Source of the DNA: Thiobacillus sp.
GTDB taxonomy: Bacteria; Pseudomonadota; Gammaproteobacteria; Burkholderiales; Thiobacillaceae
Direction of reading: 5' to 3'
Length of the DNA stretch: 5,679 nucleotides
Assembly (NCBI GenBank): GCA_018780025.1
Contig: JADMKH010000105.1
Span: 1 to 5,679, forward strand
Shown here: positions 5,634 to 5,679 of the stretch, one piece after another
Numbering within the stretch: position 1 is the first letter of the stretch
Layout of the letters: each line of letters begins with the position of its first letter
Program-made: the position numbers and the translations under genes
The notes under the pieces: model-generated
What the model was told of the DNA's origin: nothing
Seen by the model: the letters and a program-made list of their open reading frames with translations, nothing else
Database searches by the model: none

Positions 5634-5679
5634 TGCGAGGGGAAGCCGCCCCGGAAGTCATTGAAGCGGTTGGCTGGAT
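5633..5679 (+). CDS. Possible start of the next gene (truncated by window end)
   Basis: An ATG at 5633-5635 overlaps the glutaredoxin stop as TGATG and stays open to the right edge for 15 full codons, beginning MRGEAAPEVIEAVGW. The stop/start overlap matches the style of the other junctions in this window. Too little is present to recognise a family, and so short an open frame could be chance. Confidence 0.3.
   Translation, partial: MRGEAAPEVIEAVGW

Overview
The window (about 60% GC by eye) looks like ordinary chromosomal DNA from a betaproteobacterium, probably near the Nitrosomonadales (Gallionella, Sideroxydans and Thiobacillus-like lineages). The evidence is a CNP1-like gene next to proB, the divergent fur / bamE-dapB arrangement, and the character of the proteins. 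The taxonomic call is an inference from memory of gene order, not from a search. No phage, IS, CRISPR, tRNA or rRNA feature was seen.

Region 1 (1-2900, + strand) is a tight four-gene run: the 3' end of a CNP1-like gene, proB (glutamate 5-kinase, first step of proline synthesis), a histidine phosphatase that is probably CobC (alpha-ribazole-phosphate phosphatase), and a periplasmic cobalamin-binding protein of the BtuF type. Every junction is a 3-4 nt stop/start overlap (ATGA, ATGA, GTGA), so the genes are probably one mRNA with coupled translation. The last two form a small vitamin B12 salvage pair. The promoter must lie upstream of the window.

Region 2 (2888-3337, - strand) is fur, the ferric uptake regulator. 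It reads toward the B12 pair and overlaps its last gene by 13 nt tail to tail. Its only reasonable start is TTG with a good ribosome binding site. Region 3 (3338-3416) is a 79-nt divergent promoter region with a 7-nt direct repeat of 10-nt period over the -10-like elements.

Region 4 (3417-5326, + strand) holds an unusually long BamE lipoprotein gene, translationally coupled by ATGA to dapB (4-hydroxy-tetrahydrodipicolinate reductase; lysine and diaminopimelate synthesis). The BamE protein has a normal lipobox and BamE domain, then about 150 residues of Pro/Ala-rich linker, then an NTF2-like domain resembling the C-terminal domain of Cds6-type L,D-transpeptidase proteins. This fusion is the most notable thing in the window: it may link outer-membrane protein assembly to the cell wall, and it sits beside a gene that supplies a cell-wall precursor.

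Region 5 (5327-5679) contains a small dithiol glutaredoxin with its own good ribosome binding site, and possibly the first codons of another gene that overlaps its stop codon.
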